Source: Bradyrhizobium canariense (GTDB lineage Bacteria > Pseudomonadota > Alphaproteobacteria > Rhizobiales > Xanthobacteraceae). From it: 64,000 nt of DNA. The position numbers and the translations under genes were made by a program. The stretch spans positions 6,289,001 to 6,353,000 of the forward strand of contig NZ_LT629750.1 of assembly GCF_900105125.1 (NCBI RefSeq). Reading direction: 5' to 3'. The notes beneath the pieces were generated by a model. It saw only the letters and a list, made by a program, of their open reading frames with translations, made no database searches and was not told the origin of the DNA. How positions within the stretch are numbered: position 1 is the first letter of the stretch; the number at the start of each line of letters is the position of its first letter. Shown here piece by piece: positions 17,408-26,474 of this stretch.

Positions 17408-18598
17408 CTACGCGCTCTTCTTCGCCCGCATCAGCTCCGCAAACCGCTTGAACAGGTAATGCGAGTCGCGCGGGCCGGGCGATGCTTCAGGGTGATACTG
17501 CACCGAGAATACCGGCTTGCCGTCGAGCTGGATGCCGCAATTGGAGCCGTCGAACAGCGAGATATGGGTTTGCGTCGCGCCTTTCGGCAAGGTCGCCTGA
17601 TCCACGGCAAAGCCGTGGTTCATCGAGGTGATCTCCACCTTGCCGGTAGTCTCGTCCTTGACCGGATGATTGGCGCCGTGATGGCCCTGATGCATCTTTT
17701 TGGTCTTGGCGCCGACGGCGAGGCCCAGCATCTGGTGGCCGAGGCAAATACCAAAGGTTGGCGTACCCGAATCGATCACCTTGCGGATCACCGGCACCGC
17801 GTATTTGCCGGTCTCGGCGGGATCACCGGGGCCGTTGGACAGGAACACGCCGTCCGGCTTCATCGCCAGGATATCTTCGGCCGAGGTGGTCGCCGGCACC
17901 ACGGTAATCTTGCAGCCTTCGCCTGAGAGCAACCGCAGGATGTTGCGCTTGATGCCGTAGTCAATGGCGACGACGTTGAATTCAGGCTCGGTCTGACGGC
18001 CGAAACCTTTTTCCCACGCCCACGGCGTTTCGTCCCAGGTGAAGCGCTGGCCTGATGTCACCATCGGCACCAGGTCCATGCCCTCGAGGCCGGGCCATTC
18101 GCGGGCTTCTTCCTTCAAGCCGTGCAGATCGAATTGACCGTCCTTGGCGTGCGCGATCACGGCATTGGGCATGCCCTTGCTGCGGATCAGCGCGGTCAGC
18201 GCGCGGGTATCGATGCCGGAAAGGCCGATGATGCCGCGCGCCTTCAGCCACAGGTCGAGATGCCGCGTGGCGCGGTAATTCGAGGGATCGGTGATGGCGC
18301 TGCGCAGGATCACGCCGCGCGCGCCCGGCGTTGCCGCCATGTTCACCGTCTCGATATCTTCGTCGTTGGTGCCGACGTTACCGATATGCGGGAAGGTGAA
18401 GGTGATGAGCTGGCCGGCATAGGAGGGATCGGTGAGGATCTCCTCATACCCGGTCATCGCGGTGTTGAAGCAGACCTCGCCGACGGCGTGGCCTTCCGCG
18501 CCGAGGCCGAAGCCTTCCAGCACGGTGCCATCGGCCAGCACAAGGAGCGCGGTCGGCTTGTGGTCCGGCCAAGCGGCGTCGTTTCCAGATGTTGTCAT
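17408..18598 (-). CDS. carA: Carbamoyl-phosphate synthase small subunit
   Basis: This 396-residue glutaminase subunit supplies ammonia to CarB. The N-terminal CPSase domain begins [20 protein letters not shown]. The C-terminal class I amidotransferase domain has the nucleophile Cys in [13 protein letters not shown] and the His/Glu pair in [14 protein letters not shown]. Start ATG 18598 ([10 protein letters not shown]) is preferred to the upstream 18622. The gene is not adjacent to carB, as in many alphaproteobacteria. Confidence 0.96.
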   Translation of the reverse strand: MTTSGNDAAWPDHKPTALLVLADGTVLEGFGLGAEGHAVGEVCFNTAMTGYEEILTDPSYAGQLITFTFPHIGNVGTNDEDIETVNMAATPGARGVILRSAITDPSNYRATRHLDLWLKARGIIGLSGIDTRALTALIRSKGMPNAVIAHAKDGQFDLHGLKEEAREWPGLEGMDLVPMVTSGQRFTWDETPWAWEKGFGRQTEPEFNVVAIDYGIKRNILRLLSGEGCKITVVPATTSAEDILAMKPDGVFLSNGPGDPAETGKYAVPVIRKVIDSGTPTFGICLGHQMLGLAVGAKTKKMHQGHHGANHPVKDETTGKVEITSMNHGFAVDQATLPKGATQTHISLFDGSNCGIQLDGKPVFSVQYHPEASPGPRDSHYLFKRFAELMRAKKSA

Positions 18599-18757
18599 GA
18601 GCGCATTACATAATCGTCGCATGCGCGCGCGTCAAAGCCTTAAAGCCGCCGATTCACACGCCAAATGCGCATATTTGACAGGCGGGAAGAGGTTTTTAAT
18701 CTGCGGTTCCCGCAATCAGCCGATTTTCACCCATTCTCCCAATTAAGGAAGCCGAGC

Positions 18758-19465
18758 ATGGACCATGCGATGCCGATTTTGCTCGTTCCGGGCCTGACCT
18801 GTTCGGCGCGAATCTACGCGCCGGTGATGCCGCTGCTGTGGCGGTTCGGGCCGGTGACGGTCGCTAACCATATCCGCGACGACACTATGGGCGCGATTGC
18901 GCGGCGGATTTTGGCCGAAGCGCCGCCGCGCTTTGCGTTGGCCGGGCACTCGATGGGCGGTTACATCGCGTTCGAGATCATGCGGCAGGCGCCGGAGCGG
19001 GTGGCGAAGCTGGCGCTGATCAACACCCAGGCGCGGCCGGACGCCAGTGAAGCCAGCGCCAGGCGCCGCGCGCTGATGGCGCGTGCCCGCGATGGCGGCC
19101 TGCACGACATCGTCGACGAAATGCTCCCGCTCCTGGTGCATCCCGCGCGCGTCCATGAACCGGCCTTGCGAACGCTCTTCCACGACATGGCCGATGATGT
19201 CGGGGTGGCGGGCTTCATCAATCATCAGACCGCGATCATGGCGCGGGCGGATTCGCAGCCGACCATGGCGGCGATCAAATGTCCGACCCTGGTGCTGACG
19301 GGCGATCAGGACATGCTGATCCCCAATAGCCTGTCGAAGGAAATGGCCGAGGGTATCGAAGGCGCGAAGCTGGTCATCCTGCCCGATTGCGGCCATTGCC
19401 CGCAGCCCGAGAAGCCGGAGGTGACGACCGAGGTCCTGGTCGAATGGCTAGGAAACCAGAACTAA
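18758..19465 (+). CDS. Alpha/beta-fold hydrolase
   Basis: The 235-residue protein has the alpha/beta hydrolase pattern: the oxyanion strand MPILLVPGLTCS, the nucleophile elbow ALAGHSMGGYIAFE, the acid-bearing LVLTGDQDMLIP and the terminal His in LPDCGHCPQPEKPE. All three catalytic residues (Ser, Asp, His) are therefore present. ATG 18758 is preceded by AAGGA. The substrate is unknown. Confidence 0.86.
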   Translation: MDHAMPILLVPGLTCSARIYAPVMPLLWRFGPVTVANHIRDDTMGAIARRILAEAPPRFALAGHSMGGYIAFEIMRQAPERVAKLALINTQARPDASEASARRRALMARARDGGLHDIVDEMLPLLVHPARVHEPALRTLFHDMADDVGVAGFINHQTAIMARADSQPTMAAIKCPTLVLTGDQDMLIPNSLSKEMAEGIEGAKLVILPDCGHCPQPEKPEVTTEVLVEWLGNQN

Positions 19466-19538
19466 TGTTGTTTCGATGGCGCGAACGGCCTAGATCAGGT
19501 GTTTGAAGCGGTTTGAGGACTGCACAGAGGACAGAAAA

Positions 19539-19994
19539 ATGCTGCGCGACGACATCAACAATGCGGTCAAGGAAGCGATGAAGGCAAAGGCGGAGCGCAA
19601 GCTTTCCACGCTGCGCATGGTCAATTCGACCATCAAGAATGCCGACATCGATGCACGCGGCCAGGGCAAGCCGCCGCTCAGCGACGGCGACCTCCTGGGC
19701 GTGCTGCAGAAGATGATCAAGCAGCGCCAGGAATCCGTCGAGCTCTATGACAAGGGCGGCCGCGCCGAACTGGCCGCGCAGGAGCGCGAGGAGATCGCGA
19801 TCATTTCAGCCTATCTGCCGAAGCAGATGTCGGAGGCCGACGTGCAGGCGGCGATATCGGCTGTCATCGCCGAGACCAACGCCGCCGGCATCAAGGACAT
19901 GGGCAAGGTGATCGGTGCGCTGAAGGCGAAATATGCCGGGCAAATGGATTTCGGCAAGGCCAGCGGCTTGGTGAAGGCCGCACTGGCGGGGTGA
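19539..19994 (+). CDS. GatB/YqeY domain protein
   Basis: The 151-residue protein is a stand-alone YqeY domain, related to the tail domain of the GatB amidotransferase subunit. It starts MLRDDINNAVKEAMKAKAER and contains LRMVNSTIKNADI, LYDKGGRAELAAQE and the C-terminal DFGKASGLVKAALAG. The start is supported by GAGG at 19527-19530. The family is widespread, often near carA or dnaG in alphaproteobacteria, and thought to interact with tRNA. Its cellular role is unsettled. Confidence 0.92.
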   Translation: MLRDDINNAVKEAMKAKAERKLSTLRMVNSTIKNADIDARGQGKPPLSDGDLLGVLQKMIKQRQESVELYDKGGRAELAAQEREEIAIISAYLPKQMSEADVQAAISAVIAETNAAGIKDMGKVIGALKAKYAGQMDFGKASGLVKAALAG

Positions 19995-20008
19995 GTTTTG
20001 TGGTTCTT

Positions 20009-20140
20009 CCCTCTCCCCTTGTGGGAGAGGGGGCCGAGCGAGGCGGGTGAGGGGTAAGGTCCATCCGTATCGCGCGAACCCCTCACCCGCCTCAATCCCG
20101 CTTCGCGCGATTGCGCCACCCTCTCCCAGGGGGGAGAGGA
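20009..20140. repeat. Interspersed repeat family D, long imperfect palindrome
   Basis: CCTCTCCCCTTGTGGGAGAG, GGCGGGTGAGGGG, CCCCTCACCCGCC and a CTCTCCCAGGGGGGAGAGG end are arranged as nested inverted repeats. The motif CTCTCCC...GGGGGAGAG recurs at 29951-30056. It fills the gap between the YqeY gene and the acyl-CoA synthetase. Confidence 0.75.
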
Positions 20141-20175
20141 TTTGTACCGTGACGGCGATGCGCTAATCTCACGAC

Positions 20176-21786
20176 ATGCTCACCGAAGCTGCAACCTACG
20201 ACGAACTCTATCGCGGCTTTCGCTGGGATATTCCGGCGCGCTTCAACATCGCAACTGCGTGCTGCGACTGTCACGCCGATGGTTCCAACCGGCTGGCGCT
20301 GATCTATGTCGATGAAGACGGCGCTGCGACCCGCACGTCGTTCGATGAGGTCAGTGACTTTTCCCGCCGCTTTGCCAATGTGCTGAAAGCCGATGGTCTT
20401 GCGCGCGGCGACCGCGTCGCGGTGTTTCTGTCGCAATCGCTGGAGTTGCCGATCGCGCACATGGCGGCGTTCCGTTCCGGCCTGGTGTCGATTCCGCTGT
20501 TTGCCCTGTTCGGCGAGGACGCGCTGGAGTTTCGGCTGTCGAATTCCGGCGCCAGGGCCATCGTCACCGATGAGAGCGGCTGGGAGAAGCTGGCAAAAAT
20601 CCGCGACCGGCTTCCGGATCTCAGGAATATCTATGTCATCGGCGAGCGTGTGCCCACCGGCACCAAGCCGTTCTGGTCCTCGCTCAAGGCGGCGTCGGCG
20701 GAATTTGCCACGGTCGATACGTCGGCCGAGGATCCGGCGCTGATCATCTACACCTCGGGCACGACCGGTAACCCGAAGGGCGCGCTGCACGCGCATCGCG
20801 TGGTGCTCGGCCATCTGCCCAATGTCGAGATGTGCCACGATTTCCTGCCCAAGCCCGGCGATCTGATGTGGACGCCGGCGGACTGGGCCTGGATCGGCGG
20901 CCTCATCAACGCGCTTCTTGCGGCCTGGTATCACGGCGTGCCGATCGTCGGTCACCGCGCCCGCAAGTTCGAACCGCAAGCGGCGATGCAGATGATGGCC
21001 GATTACGGCATTCGCAACGTGTTCCTGCCGCCGACCGCGCTGAAACTGATGCGGCAGGCCAACGTCACGCACGCGGGCGTCAAACTGCGCAGCATCTTCA
21101 CCGGCGGTGAATCGCTGGGCGGCGAATTGCTGGACTGGGTGCGCGCCACCTTCGGCATCGATGCCCACGAGGTGTTTGGGCAAACCGAATGCAATCTCGT
21201 GGTCGGCAGCAATTCGAATCTGTTTCCGATCAGACCCGGCTCCATGGGCAAGGCGACGCCCGGCTTCGACGTGCGGATCATCAACGAGAAGGGCGAGGAA
21301 TTGCCGCGCGGTGAACGCGGCATCATCGGCGTGCGGCAGCCGAACCCGTGCACCATGATCGAATATTGGCGCAACGCGGAAGCGACGGCGAAGAAATATG
21401 CCGGTGAATTTCTGCTCACCGGCGATCTCGGCATCCAGGATGAGGACGGCTATTTCTGGTATGTCAGCCGCGAGGACGACGTGATCACCACGGCCGGCTA
21501 CCGCGTCGGGCCGTCGGAGATCGAACACACGCTGATGAAGCATCCGGCGGTGGCGATGTCGGCAGTAGTCGGAATTCCGGATCCGATCCGCACCGAATCG
21601 ATCAAGGCGTGGATCGTGCTGCGTCCGGGCTTTGCGCCCAGCGATGCGCTGGCGCGCGAGATCCAGGATTTTGTGAAGGTGCAACTCGCCGCCCACGAAT
21701 ATCCGCGCTTCGTGCAGTTTGCGGAGTCCCTGCCGCTGACCGCGACCGGCAAGGTATTGCGGCGTGAGTTGCGGGCGCTGGGGTGA
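20176..21786 (+). CDS. AMP-forming acyl-CoA synthetase
   Basis: The 536-residue ANL-superfamily enzyme activates a carboxylic acid to acyl-AMP and then acyl-CoA. It has the P-loop-like YTSGTTGNPKG (about 192-202), the GQTECNLVVG motif, the hinge region TGDLGIQDEDGYFWYVSRED and the C-terminal catalytic Lys in LTATGKVLRREL. The sequence is closest in feel to medium-chain or acetyl-like synthetases (AcsM type), but the acid is not determinable by eye. It is monocistronic, flanked by repeats D and B. Confidence 0.9.
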   Translation: MLTEAATYDELYRGFRWDIPARFNIATACCDCHADGSNRLALIYVDEDGAATRTSFDEVSDFSRRFANVLKADGLARGDRVAVFLSQSLELPIAHMAAFRSGLVSIPLFALFGEDALEFRLSNSGARAIVTDESGWEKLAKIRDRLPDLRNIYVIGERVPTGTKPFWSSLKAASAEFATVDTSAEDPALIIYTSGTTGNPKGALHAHRVVLGHLPNVEMCHDFLPKPGDLMWTPADWAWIGGLINALLAAWYHGVPIVGHRARKFEPQAAMQMMADYGIRNVFLPPTALKLMRQANVTHAGVKLRSIFTGGESLGGELLDWVRATFGIDAHEVFGQTECNLVVGSNSNLFPIRPGSMGKATPGFDVRIINEKGEELPRGERGIIGVRQPNPCTMIEYWRNAEATAKKYAGEFLLTGDLGIQDEDGYFWYVSREDDVITTAGYRVGPSEIEHTLMKHPAVAMSAVVGIPDPIRTESIKAWIVLRPGFAPSDALAREIQDFVKVQLAAHEYPRFVQFAESLPLTATGKVLRRELRALG

Positions 21787-21801
21787 TAAGCGCGCAGCGC
21801 T

Positions 21802-21892
21802 GTCATTCCGGGATGCGCGAAGCGCAGATCCGGAATTCGGAGATTGTGGCGCGAGATTCCGGGTTCGCGCTGACGCGCGCCCCGGAATGACG
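21802..21892. repeat. Interspersed repeat family B, copy 1
   Basis: The unit begins TGTCATTCCGGG and ends GCCCCGGAATGACG, giving inverted ends, and includes the internal GAGATTCCGGGTTCGC segment. Other copies are at 33148, 44549 and 45509. Confidence 0.85.
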
Positions 21893-21914
21893 ATCGGGAC
21901 GACGAGAGCGATAA

Positions 21915-22427
21915 TTACGGCGTCCCGATCCCCAATTTCTTCAGCGCCTCCAGCATCCGCGCTGGCGGCTCCATCTTGATCACTAGCGCCTCGCCGGTTT
22001 CCAGCAGGCTCTTCAGGCTGGAGAGGATCGCGGGCCAGCCCTGACGGCCGCCGGAGAGAATGTCGTCGTCGATCGGCCGGTCATGCGCTTCGGTCATCGT
22101 CAGCTTCACGGCGTTGCCAGCCTGCTCGATTTCGTAAGTCACAAGTGTCGGCCCGAGCTTTTCGATCAGCGCCGGCCAGTTGACGTTAAAGGTGATCGTG
22201 AGCTTGCGCGGTGGATCGCATTCGATCACCTGACCGCTGATGTGCAGCGAACCATCCGGCGCGCGGACGACGTACGCGCCGCCGATCTTCAGATCAACCC
22301 CGACCGCGTTGCCGAAAAAATATTTCCGGCTGAACTCCGCCGACGTCAGCGCCTCCCACACCTTCTCGGGCGTGGCGGCGATGTAGATGACATAGACGGT
22401 CATCGGCTTGAAGCTGTCGATATTCAT
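21915..22427 (-). CDS. SRPBCC/AHSA1-domain protein (third of a tandem trio)
   Basis: The 170-residue protein has a START-like SRPBCC fold of the AHSA1 type: VYVIYIAATPEKVWEALTSA, KYFFGNAVGVDLKIGGAY, then VIECDPPRKLTITF and GWPAILSSLKSLLETGEAL. It begins 8 bp after the stop of the next SRPBCC gene and is the last gene of an ArsR-led operon. It is the most diverged of the three paralogues. Such proteins bind hydrophobic ligands; the ligand is unknown. Confidence 0.88.
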   Translation of the reverse strand: MNIDSFKPMTVYVIYIAATPEKVWEALTSAEFSRKYFFGNAVGVDLKIGGAYVVRAPDGSLHISGQVIECDPPRKLTITFNVNWPALIEKLGPTLVTYEIEQAGNAVKLTMTEAHDRPIDDDILSGGRQGWPAILSSLKSLLETGEALVIKMEPPARMLEALKKLGIGTP

Positions 22428-22435
22428 CGCAACCC

Positions 22436-22897
22436 TCAGCTTTCGGATTTCATCGCAGCGTAGGGAATATCAAGCGGCTTTCCTGTTTCCAGGATGCTCT
22501 TGAGACCCGACAGAATGGCGGGCCATCCCTTGGAGATTCCCAATAAGAATTTACTGTCTTCGGCAAAACCTTCATGCGTCAGCGTCAGCTTGACGAGCTT
22601 GCCATAGGGCTCGATCACGAACGTCGCAAGCGCGGGAAGTTCGCCTCTGTACTCGTCCGACAAATTCACGAACGTGTAAGCCAGCCGTCGCGGCGGGTCG
22701 TACTCGACAACTTTGCCGGCATCGGAAACGGTGCCGTCGCTTCGCACCATCTCGAATGCCGAACCGACCTTCCAGTCCGACCGCAACCGTACACCGAACC
22801 AGTAACGTTCGGTGAAGTCGCCATTGGTCAGCGCCTCCCACAATTTTTCAGGCGAGGTCTCGATATAGGTGACGTAGATGAATTCAGGCTTACGCAT
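22436..22897 (-). CDS. SRPBCC/AHSA1-domain protein (second of the trio)
   Basis: The 153-residue AHSA1-like protein starts MRKPEFIYVTYIETSPEKLW and shares the ALTNGDFTERYWFG block almost exactly with the gene upstream (ALTDGDFTERYWFG). The two coding regions overlap by 8 bp, which implies translational coupling. The conserved C-terminal GWPAILSGLKSILETGKPL occurs in all three paralogues. Recent tandem duplication is the simplest explanation. Confidence 0.9.
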   Translation of the reverse strand: MRKPEFIYVTYIETSPEKLWEALTNGDFTERYWFGVRLRSDWKVGSAFEMVRSDGTVSDAGKVVEYDPPRRLAYTFVNLSDEYRGELPALATFVIEPYGKLVKLTLTHEGFAEDSKFLLGISKGWPAILSGLKSILETGKPLDIPYAAMKSES

Positions 22898-23363
22898 CGG
22901 CCTTCTCCCTGGCGGCAGCCGTCGGAGGATCGAGCATCAAGGCGTGCCCGGTCTCGAGCAGGCTCTTCAGGCTCGCCAAAACCATCGGCCAGCCGCCGGA
23001 GATATCGCGCAGCGTCTTGCCGCCTTCTTCCAGATTGTCGTGCGTCACCGTCAATTTGACGATTTTGCCGCGCGGCTCCAGGTCGAAGGTGACGCGGGAT
23101 ACGCGCTCGCGCTTCGCCTCGGGCGAACATGGGTTCCAGCTATAGACAAGCCGTTTCGGCGGATCGAGTTCGAGCACGTGGCCCTCGACACTATCAGCGC
23201 CTTGCCTGGCGAAGTGATAAGGCGATCCGGGCTTCCAGTCCGAGGCAACGCGATAGCCGAACCAATAGCGCTCGGTGAAGTCGCCGTCGGTGAGGGCTTG
23301 CCAGAGTTTCTCGGCCGATGTCTCGATGTAGGTGACATAGACGAATTCCGGTTTACTCATCAC
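22890..23363 (-). CDS. SRPBCC/AHSA1-domain protein (first of the trio)
   Basis: The 157-residue protein starts MMSKPEFVYVTYIETSAEKL. It carries the family blocks RYWFGYRVASDWKPGSPY, VLELDPPKRLVYSW and GWPMVLASLKSLLETGHAL. It overlaps the preceding ArsR gene by 11 bp and the following paralogue by 8 bp. The ArsR-SRPBCC pairing is common in bacteria; the regulator is often the only linked gene, so the shared function remains unknown. Confidence 0.9.
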   Translation of the reverse strand: MMSKPEFVYVTYIETSAEKLWQALTDGDFTERYWFGYRVASDWKPGSPYHFARQGADSVEGHVLELDPPKRLVYSWNPCSPEAKRERVSRVTFDLEPRGKIVKLTVTHDNLEEGGKTLRDISGGWPMVLASLKSLLETGHALMLDPPTAAAREKADA

Positions 23364-23667
23364 GCTTCTCCAGTTGCCGTTTCAATTCGCTGAGTGCGGT
23401 GAGCTTGCCGCGCTCGAATTTCTTGATCCACCGCTCGCCGATCTGATGGATCGGCACCGGGTTGAGGTAATGCAGCTTCTCGCGGCCATGCTTGAACGTG
23501 GTGACGAGATTGGCCTCTTCGAGAATCCCGAGATGCTTGGTGACGGCCTGCCGTGTCATGGCGAGGCCGTCGCAAAGTTCGTTCAGCGTCTGTCCGTTCT
23601 TGAGATGAAGCCTGTCCAGCAGCGACCGTCGCGATGCATCGGCCAGCGCTTTGAAGACCTCATCCAT
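23353..23667 (-). CDS. ArsR-family regulator of the SRPBCC operon
   Basis: The 104-residue winged-helix protein reads MDEVFKALADASRRSLLDRL, then GQTLNELCDGLAMTRQAVTK and HLGILEEANLVTTFKHGREK, a textbook ArsR/HTH_5 domain with a short basic tail. ATG 23667 is chosen over a longer frame to 23733. It heads the four-gene operon and overlaps the first SRPBCC gene by 11 bp, so autoregulation of the whole operon is likely. No metal-binding Cys pair of the ArsR/SmtB type is seen. Confidence 0.92.
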   Translation of the reverse strand: MDEVFKALADASRRSLLDRLHLKNGQTLNELCDGLAMTRQAVTKHLGILEEANLVTTFKHGREKLHYLNPVPIHQIGERWIKKFERGKLTALSELKRQLEKRDE

Positions 23668-23802
23668 GGCAAGATTCCATGAGAGGGATAATAGGCAACC
23701 AAATGGTTGCATGTCAAGAGCGTGTGTTTGCAACCGGGGCGGACATGGGTATCGTCGCGGCCAGCCAACGAAGATTGGCTTTGAACAGTGGGGTGGAAGA
23801 AG

Positions 23803-25251
23803 ATGAAGTGCCGGGGCTTCCTGATCGCTTTTTTCTCAATGGTTTTCGTCACGTGTTGCGGGCATGCGCAGGCGCAGCAACAGGTGATCGGCGCGCCGCC
23901 GGAAGCGTCGAACATGAAGCTGGTCGGCGGCAATGATCTGCAGGCGCGCAGCGCCTATCAGCCGACCATCCATCATCAGGGCGACCGCTGGATCGCCTAT
24001 ATCGGCCATCACGGCGGCACCGACGATATTCCCGATCCGGTCAATCCGATGACGGGCAAGGCCGAGCCGAACGGCACCTCGATCGTCGATGTCACCGATC
24101 CCGCCCATCCCAAATATCTGCATCACATTCCCGGACAGGAAGGAAAATATGAGTCGGGCGGTGCGCAGATGGTGCGCGTTTGCGATGGCAAGACCCTGCC
24201 GAAAGGTGATCCCAATGCGGTCTATATGCTGCGCGCGGTTGGCAGCGAAGGGCATGAGATCTGGAATGTCGCCGATCCCGCCAATCCTGTTCTGGTGACC
24301 CATATTGGCGAGGGCTTGAAGGACACCCACAAGAATTTTTGGGAATGTGACACCGGCATCGCCTATCTGGTGTCGGGTGCACCTGATTGGCGCACGCGCC
24401 GCATGACGCAGGTCTATGACCTCAGCGATCCCGCGCATCCGGTCAAAATCCGCGATTTCGGCCTGCCCGGCCAGGAGCCCGGCTCGACCGGCGCGGTGCC
24501 GACCGAACTGCACGGCATGATCTCGACCGGGCCCAAGGGCAACCGGATCTATTTCGGCTACGGCACCGACAAGGGCGGCTTCCTGCAGATCGTTGATCGC
24601 GACAAGCTGATCAATGGGCCGAAGGAGCCGACGCCGGACAACCTTCGTTTTCCGGAGATATCGCGGATGCCGATGTCGGCCTTCAACGGCGCCCACACCA
24701 CGTTTCCGATGCTGAACATGCCGATCGCCGAATTCGCCAAGGACAAGGACGGCAAGACCCGCGACATCGTGATGATCGTCGATGAGGCGATCCAGAATGA
24801 ATGCGGCGAGCCGAGGCAAATGGTGTGGTTTGCCGACGTCACGACCGAGACCCGGCCGATGATGATTTCGAGCTACACGGTGCCGGAAGCGAGCGGCTCG
24901 TTCTGCGAACGCGGTGGGCGGTTCGGCTCGCATTCTTCCAACGAAAGCATGGCGCCGGTCTACTACAAGAAGATGGCGTTCATCGCCTTCTTCAATGCCG
25001 GCGTCCGCGCGCTCGACATTCGCGATCCCTATCACCCCAAGGAAGTCGGCTATTTCATTCCGTCGATCACAGCGGCCACCGACAAACGCTGCGTCACCAT
25101 CGACGGCAAGGACCGCTGCAAGGTCGCGATCCAGACCAACAATGTCGAGACCGACGACCGCGGCTACATCTATATCGTCGACCGCGCCAATACCGGCTTG
25201 CACATCCTCGAGCTCACTGGTGATGCGCGCGCCGCCGCGGGTCTGCCCTGA
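23803..25251 (+). CDS. Exported LVIVD-repeat (beta-propeller-like) protein
   Basis: The roughly 482-residue protein starts at ATG 23803 with a signal peptide (MKCRGFLIAFFSMVFVTCC, cleavage probably after HAQA). The body has repeated strands of the form IVDVTDPAHPKYLHHI, IWNVADPANPVLVTHI, VYDLSDPAHPVKIRDF and ALDIRDPYHPKEVGYF, the LVIVD-type repeats that build a propeller. The GSHSSNESM and GGAQMVRVCDG segments are conserved in related hypothetical proteins. It is likely periplasmic. The function is unknown. A GTG at 23788 is an alternative start. Confidence 0.85.
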   Translation: MKCRGFLIAFFSMVFVTCCGHAQAQQQVIGAPPEASNMKLVGGNDLQARSAYQPTIHHQGDRWIAYIGHHGGTDDIPDPVNPMTGKAEPNGTSIVDVTDPAHPKYLHHIPGQEGKYESGGAQMVRVCDGKTLPKGDPNAVYMLRAVGSEGHEIWNVADPANPVLVTHIGEGLKDTHKNFWECDTGIAYLVSGAPDWRTRRMTQVYDLSDPAHPVKIRDFGLPGQEPGSTGAVPTELHGMISTGPKGNRIYFGYGTDKGGFLQIVDRDKLINGPKEPTPDNLRFPEISRMPMSAFNGAHTTFPMLNMPIAEFAKDKDGKTRDIVMIVDEAIQNECGEPRQMVWFADVTTETRPMMISSYTVPEASGSFCERGGRFGSHSSNESMAPVYYKKMAFIAFFNAGVRALDIRDPYHPKEVGYFIPSITAATDKRCVTIDGKDRCKVAIQTNNVETDDRGYIYIVDRANTGLHILELTGDARAAAGLP

Positions 25252-25263
25252 GGGCCTTGAGCC

Positions 25264-25824
25264 ATGCGCCGTTGGCCCGCCATCCTGATTGCGGCTTTAG
25301 CGTTTGGCGCGGTGTCGGGCGTTGCGGCTTATCAAAAAGTGCGGCCGCCCCAAGGCGAGGGTATCCACGGAACCGCCTGGCGTGAGATCGCGTGGCCGTT
25401 TCCGCGCGATGGCTGGCCGGCGGGCCGTGCATTTCATTGCGGCGCGGAGTCATGCGGCGAAGAAGTCGAACTTTACGCGCGGCCGAAGATCGGCTTCTGC
25501 AATTGTGACAGCGGCGTCGCTGATGATGACGAGGTCGACCGCGTCGCCGATCTCGATCTGATGAGCCAACGCTTCGTTCCGCTCGAGGCGGGTGAGGTGA
25601 TCCGGATCGGCGGCATGTCCGGACGAGCGCGGGGCTACGATCTCACGATGCCCGATGGCTCGACGCATACCGCCGTTGGTTTCGCTTTGTCGCGACGCTG
25701 CGACCTCATGGTGGCGGTTGTGCAGGGCAAGGGATCCGCGGCCGGCGTTCAGCGGGTCGCGCGGGATTTTCTCGGCTCGGACGACATGACGCGCTGGATG
25801 ATTGCTGCGTTGAATGGCGGCTAG
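25264..25824 (+). CDS. Hypothetical exported or membrane-anchored Cys-containing protein
   Basis: The 186-residue protein starts 12 bp after the propeller gene, so the two are probably co-transcribed. It has an N-terminal hydrophobic segment (MRRWPAILIAALAFGAVSGV) and a Cys cluster (FHCGAESCGEEVELYARPK, GFCNCDSGVADDDE) that may bind a metal or form disulfides. I do not recognise a family. The likely location is the periplasm. Confidence 0.75.
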   Translation: MRRWPAILIAALAFGAVSGVAAYQKVRPPQGEGIHGTAWREIAWPFPRDGWPAGRAFHCGAESCGEEVELYARPKIGFCNCDSGVADDDEVDRVADLDLMSQRFVPLEAGEVIRIGGMSGRARGYDLTMPDGSTHTAVGFALSRRCDLMVAVVQGKGSAAGVQRVARDFLGSDDMTRWMIAALNGG

Positions 25825-25846
25825 GTTCGCGATCCGTCCTATCAGC

Positions 25847-25882
25847 CGTCATGCCCGGGCTTGTCCCGAGCATCCACGTCTT
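25847..25882. repeat. Interspersed repeat family C, half copy
   Basis: CGTCATGCCCGGGCTTGTCC followed by CGAGCATCCACGTCTT matches the left half of the full family C unit at 44681-44773. The right half is missing and the small Cys-rich gene begins just beyond. Confidence 0.75.
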
Positions 25883-25883
25883 T

Positions 25884-26120
25884 TTATTGCCCGTGGCTGA
25901 CCAGCACGTAGCGGCACGCGGAAGTCAACTTTTGACGATTTTCCTTGAGGCAAGCCAGAATGGTAAAGTCGCCCTGATCCATCAGTTTGCGGCAGAAACG
26001 CTGGACGTCGCGCATGCACGCCTTCTCCTCCTGGTCCGTGCCGCCATGGGCAAGCGCGCCAGTCGGAATCGGGACAGACAACAGGAAGAGCGCCACCAAG
26101 AATTTGTGCATCGTGTTCAT
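25884..26120 (-). CDS. Small secreted protein with Cys-rich (GLG1-like) repeat
   Basis: The roughly 78-residue protein has a signal peptide (MHKFLVALFLLSVPIPTGAL) and a mature part with regularly spaced Cys: EKACMRDVQRFCRKLM, then FTILACLKENRQKL and SACRYVL. This C-x6-FC...CL-x3-N...C spacing is the GLG1/cysteine-rich repeat pattern found in many short Bradyrhizobium secreted proteins. ATGs at 26120 and 26111 both precede the signal peptide. The function is unknown. Confidence 0.72.
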   Translation of the reverse strand: MNTMHKFLVALFLLSVPIPTGALAHGGTDQEEKACMRDVQRFCRKLMDQGDFTILACLKENRQKLTSACRYVLVSHGQ

Positions 26121-26157
26121 TTCCTTAGATTTCACCATGGAGGGGGCGACATGCCGT

Positions 26158-26445
26158 TCATTCCATCACCATCGCATGGTCGTTTCCTGCCGACGCGGCT
26201 GACCGGCGAAGCAGCAACACCAGAGGTACCGCGGCAAGCGAGAGAACCATCATCAGTTTGAAATCGTCGATATAGCTGATGATGGAAGCCTGCATCTGCA
26301 CGACCTGGTCGAGCGCCGCGCGTCCGCTCGCGGTCCACGGACTCCATGCCTGCAGCACGGAGCTGTTGTTGAACGCGTGATTGACCGCCGTGACGGCTGC
26401 GGCGTTGCAAGCGCCCGGGCTTGGCAATGGCCGACCGTAACCCCC
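26158..26445 (-). pseudogene. C-terminal remnant of a DHA2-type (EmrB-like) MFS efflux pump
   Basis: The frame reads NHAFNNSSVLQAWSPWT, then LDQVVQMQASIISYIDDFKL and MMVLSLAAVPLVLLLRR, which is the characteristic end of the last helix of EmrB-like 14-helix transporters. The first 400 or so residues are absent. The sequence upstream turns into an unrelated promoter copy at about 26475. A deletion or rearrangement has removed the pump. Confidence 0.7.
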
Positions 26446-26474
26446 GCACTTTAAGACCAACTTTACGAACGGTG

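Noticed and set aside
20092..21696. A 534-codon open frame antisense to the acyl-CoA synthetase gene
   Set aside because: It has Arg- and His-rich composition with no motifs; it is a shadow of the real gene.
23836..25203. A 455-codon frame antisense to the propeller gene
   Set aside because: It mirrors the sense gene's codons and has no signal peptide or family motifs.
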